Shown: in pieces, positions 32,188-32,216 of the stretch
Layout: each line of letters opens with the position of its first letter
How positions within the stretch are numbered: the stretch's first letter is position 1
Assembly: GCA_040382095.1 (NCBI GenBank)
Contig: JBEIGB010000036.1
Location: forward strand, 1-32,216
Source of the DNA: JADJPL01 sp040382095
Lineage (GTDB): Bacteria; Bacteroidota; Bacteroidia; Chitinophagales; Saprospiraceae
DNA length: 32,216 nt
Reading direction: 5' to 3'
Notes under the pieces: model-generated
The model's database searches: none
The model's input: only the letters and a program-made list of their open reading frames with translations
Told to the model about the DNA's origin: nothing
Program-made: the position numbers and the translations under genes

Positions 32188-32216
32188 TCAACGATTTTTC
32201 GTGGCAAAATCGTTGA
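32188..32216 (+). repeat. Perfect 11-bp palindrome at the window edge
   Basis: TCAACGATTTT (32188-32198) and AAAATCGTTGA (32206-32216) are exact inverted copies around a 7-base loop TCGTGGC, ending on the last base of the window, so it may extend further. It lies 50 bases inside the possible element end at 32126. It could be a hairpin of a mobile element or an operator; function is unknown. Confidence 0.55.

Noticed and set aside
1..32216. tRNA, rRNA or CRISPR arrays
   Set aside because: No regularly spaced repeats and no tRNA- or rRNA-like sequence were seen in any gap.

Overview
The window looks like chromosomal DNA from a Bacteroidota bacterium, most plausibly from the Saprospiria or a neighbouring class. 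Three things support this: a protein with a type IX secretion C-terminal sorting domain; several copies of the Bacteroidota -7 promoter element TAnnTTTG placed correctly upstream of genes; and the fabH / efp / accB / accC gene order. The finer taxonomic placement is inference. No rRNA, tRNA, CRISPR array, prophage or intact transposase gene was found.

Layout. At 1-159 is the end of a Crp/Fnr-type regulator, closed by a hairpin over its stop codon, then a tiny membrane protein (minus) and a membrane-anchored alpha/beta hydrolase (plus). From 10.3 kb down to 1.6 kb the minus strand carries lspA, a sodium:solute symporter, fabH, efp, accB, accC, an MsbA-like ABC exporter and a T9SS cargo protein: lipoprotein processing, fatty-acid initiation, translation-stall rescue and envelope export. 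Candidate promoters sit before lspA, fabH and efp. From 10.5 to 14.8 kb come a DUF819 membrane protein, folB (minus), a glutaryl-CoA-dehydrogenase-like enzyme and an OmpA-family envelope protein.

The 14.9-20.1 kb section holds aroA with a small unknown gene in front of it, a frameshifted phoH, a DUF62 SAM hydrolase-like gene, an ABM-domain protein and aroB. Next is an ABC-2 exporter pair (20.4-22.7 kb), then on the minus strand an orphan histidine kinase, a DUF3089 lipoprotein and a TMTC-like membrane glycosyltransferase with TPRs. The window closes with three tandem secreted amidohydrolase-fold proteins (27.5-32.1 kb).

Most notable observations: (1) in the amidohydrolase triplet only the middle protein keeps the metal ligands, while both flanking paralogues have lost essentially all of them, giving a pseudoenzyme-enzyme-pseudoenzyme arrangement; (2) the EF-P loop tip residue is Arg32, not Lys; (3) phoH is split by one extra base in a C5 run; (4) the DUF62 protein lacks the usual family His; (5) a 14-base motif followed by a hairpin occurs at both 20192 and 32126 and resembles the end of a mobile element, the second copy lying at the window edge; (6) repeats are embedded in the divergent intergenic region at 27.0-27.46 kb.
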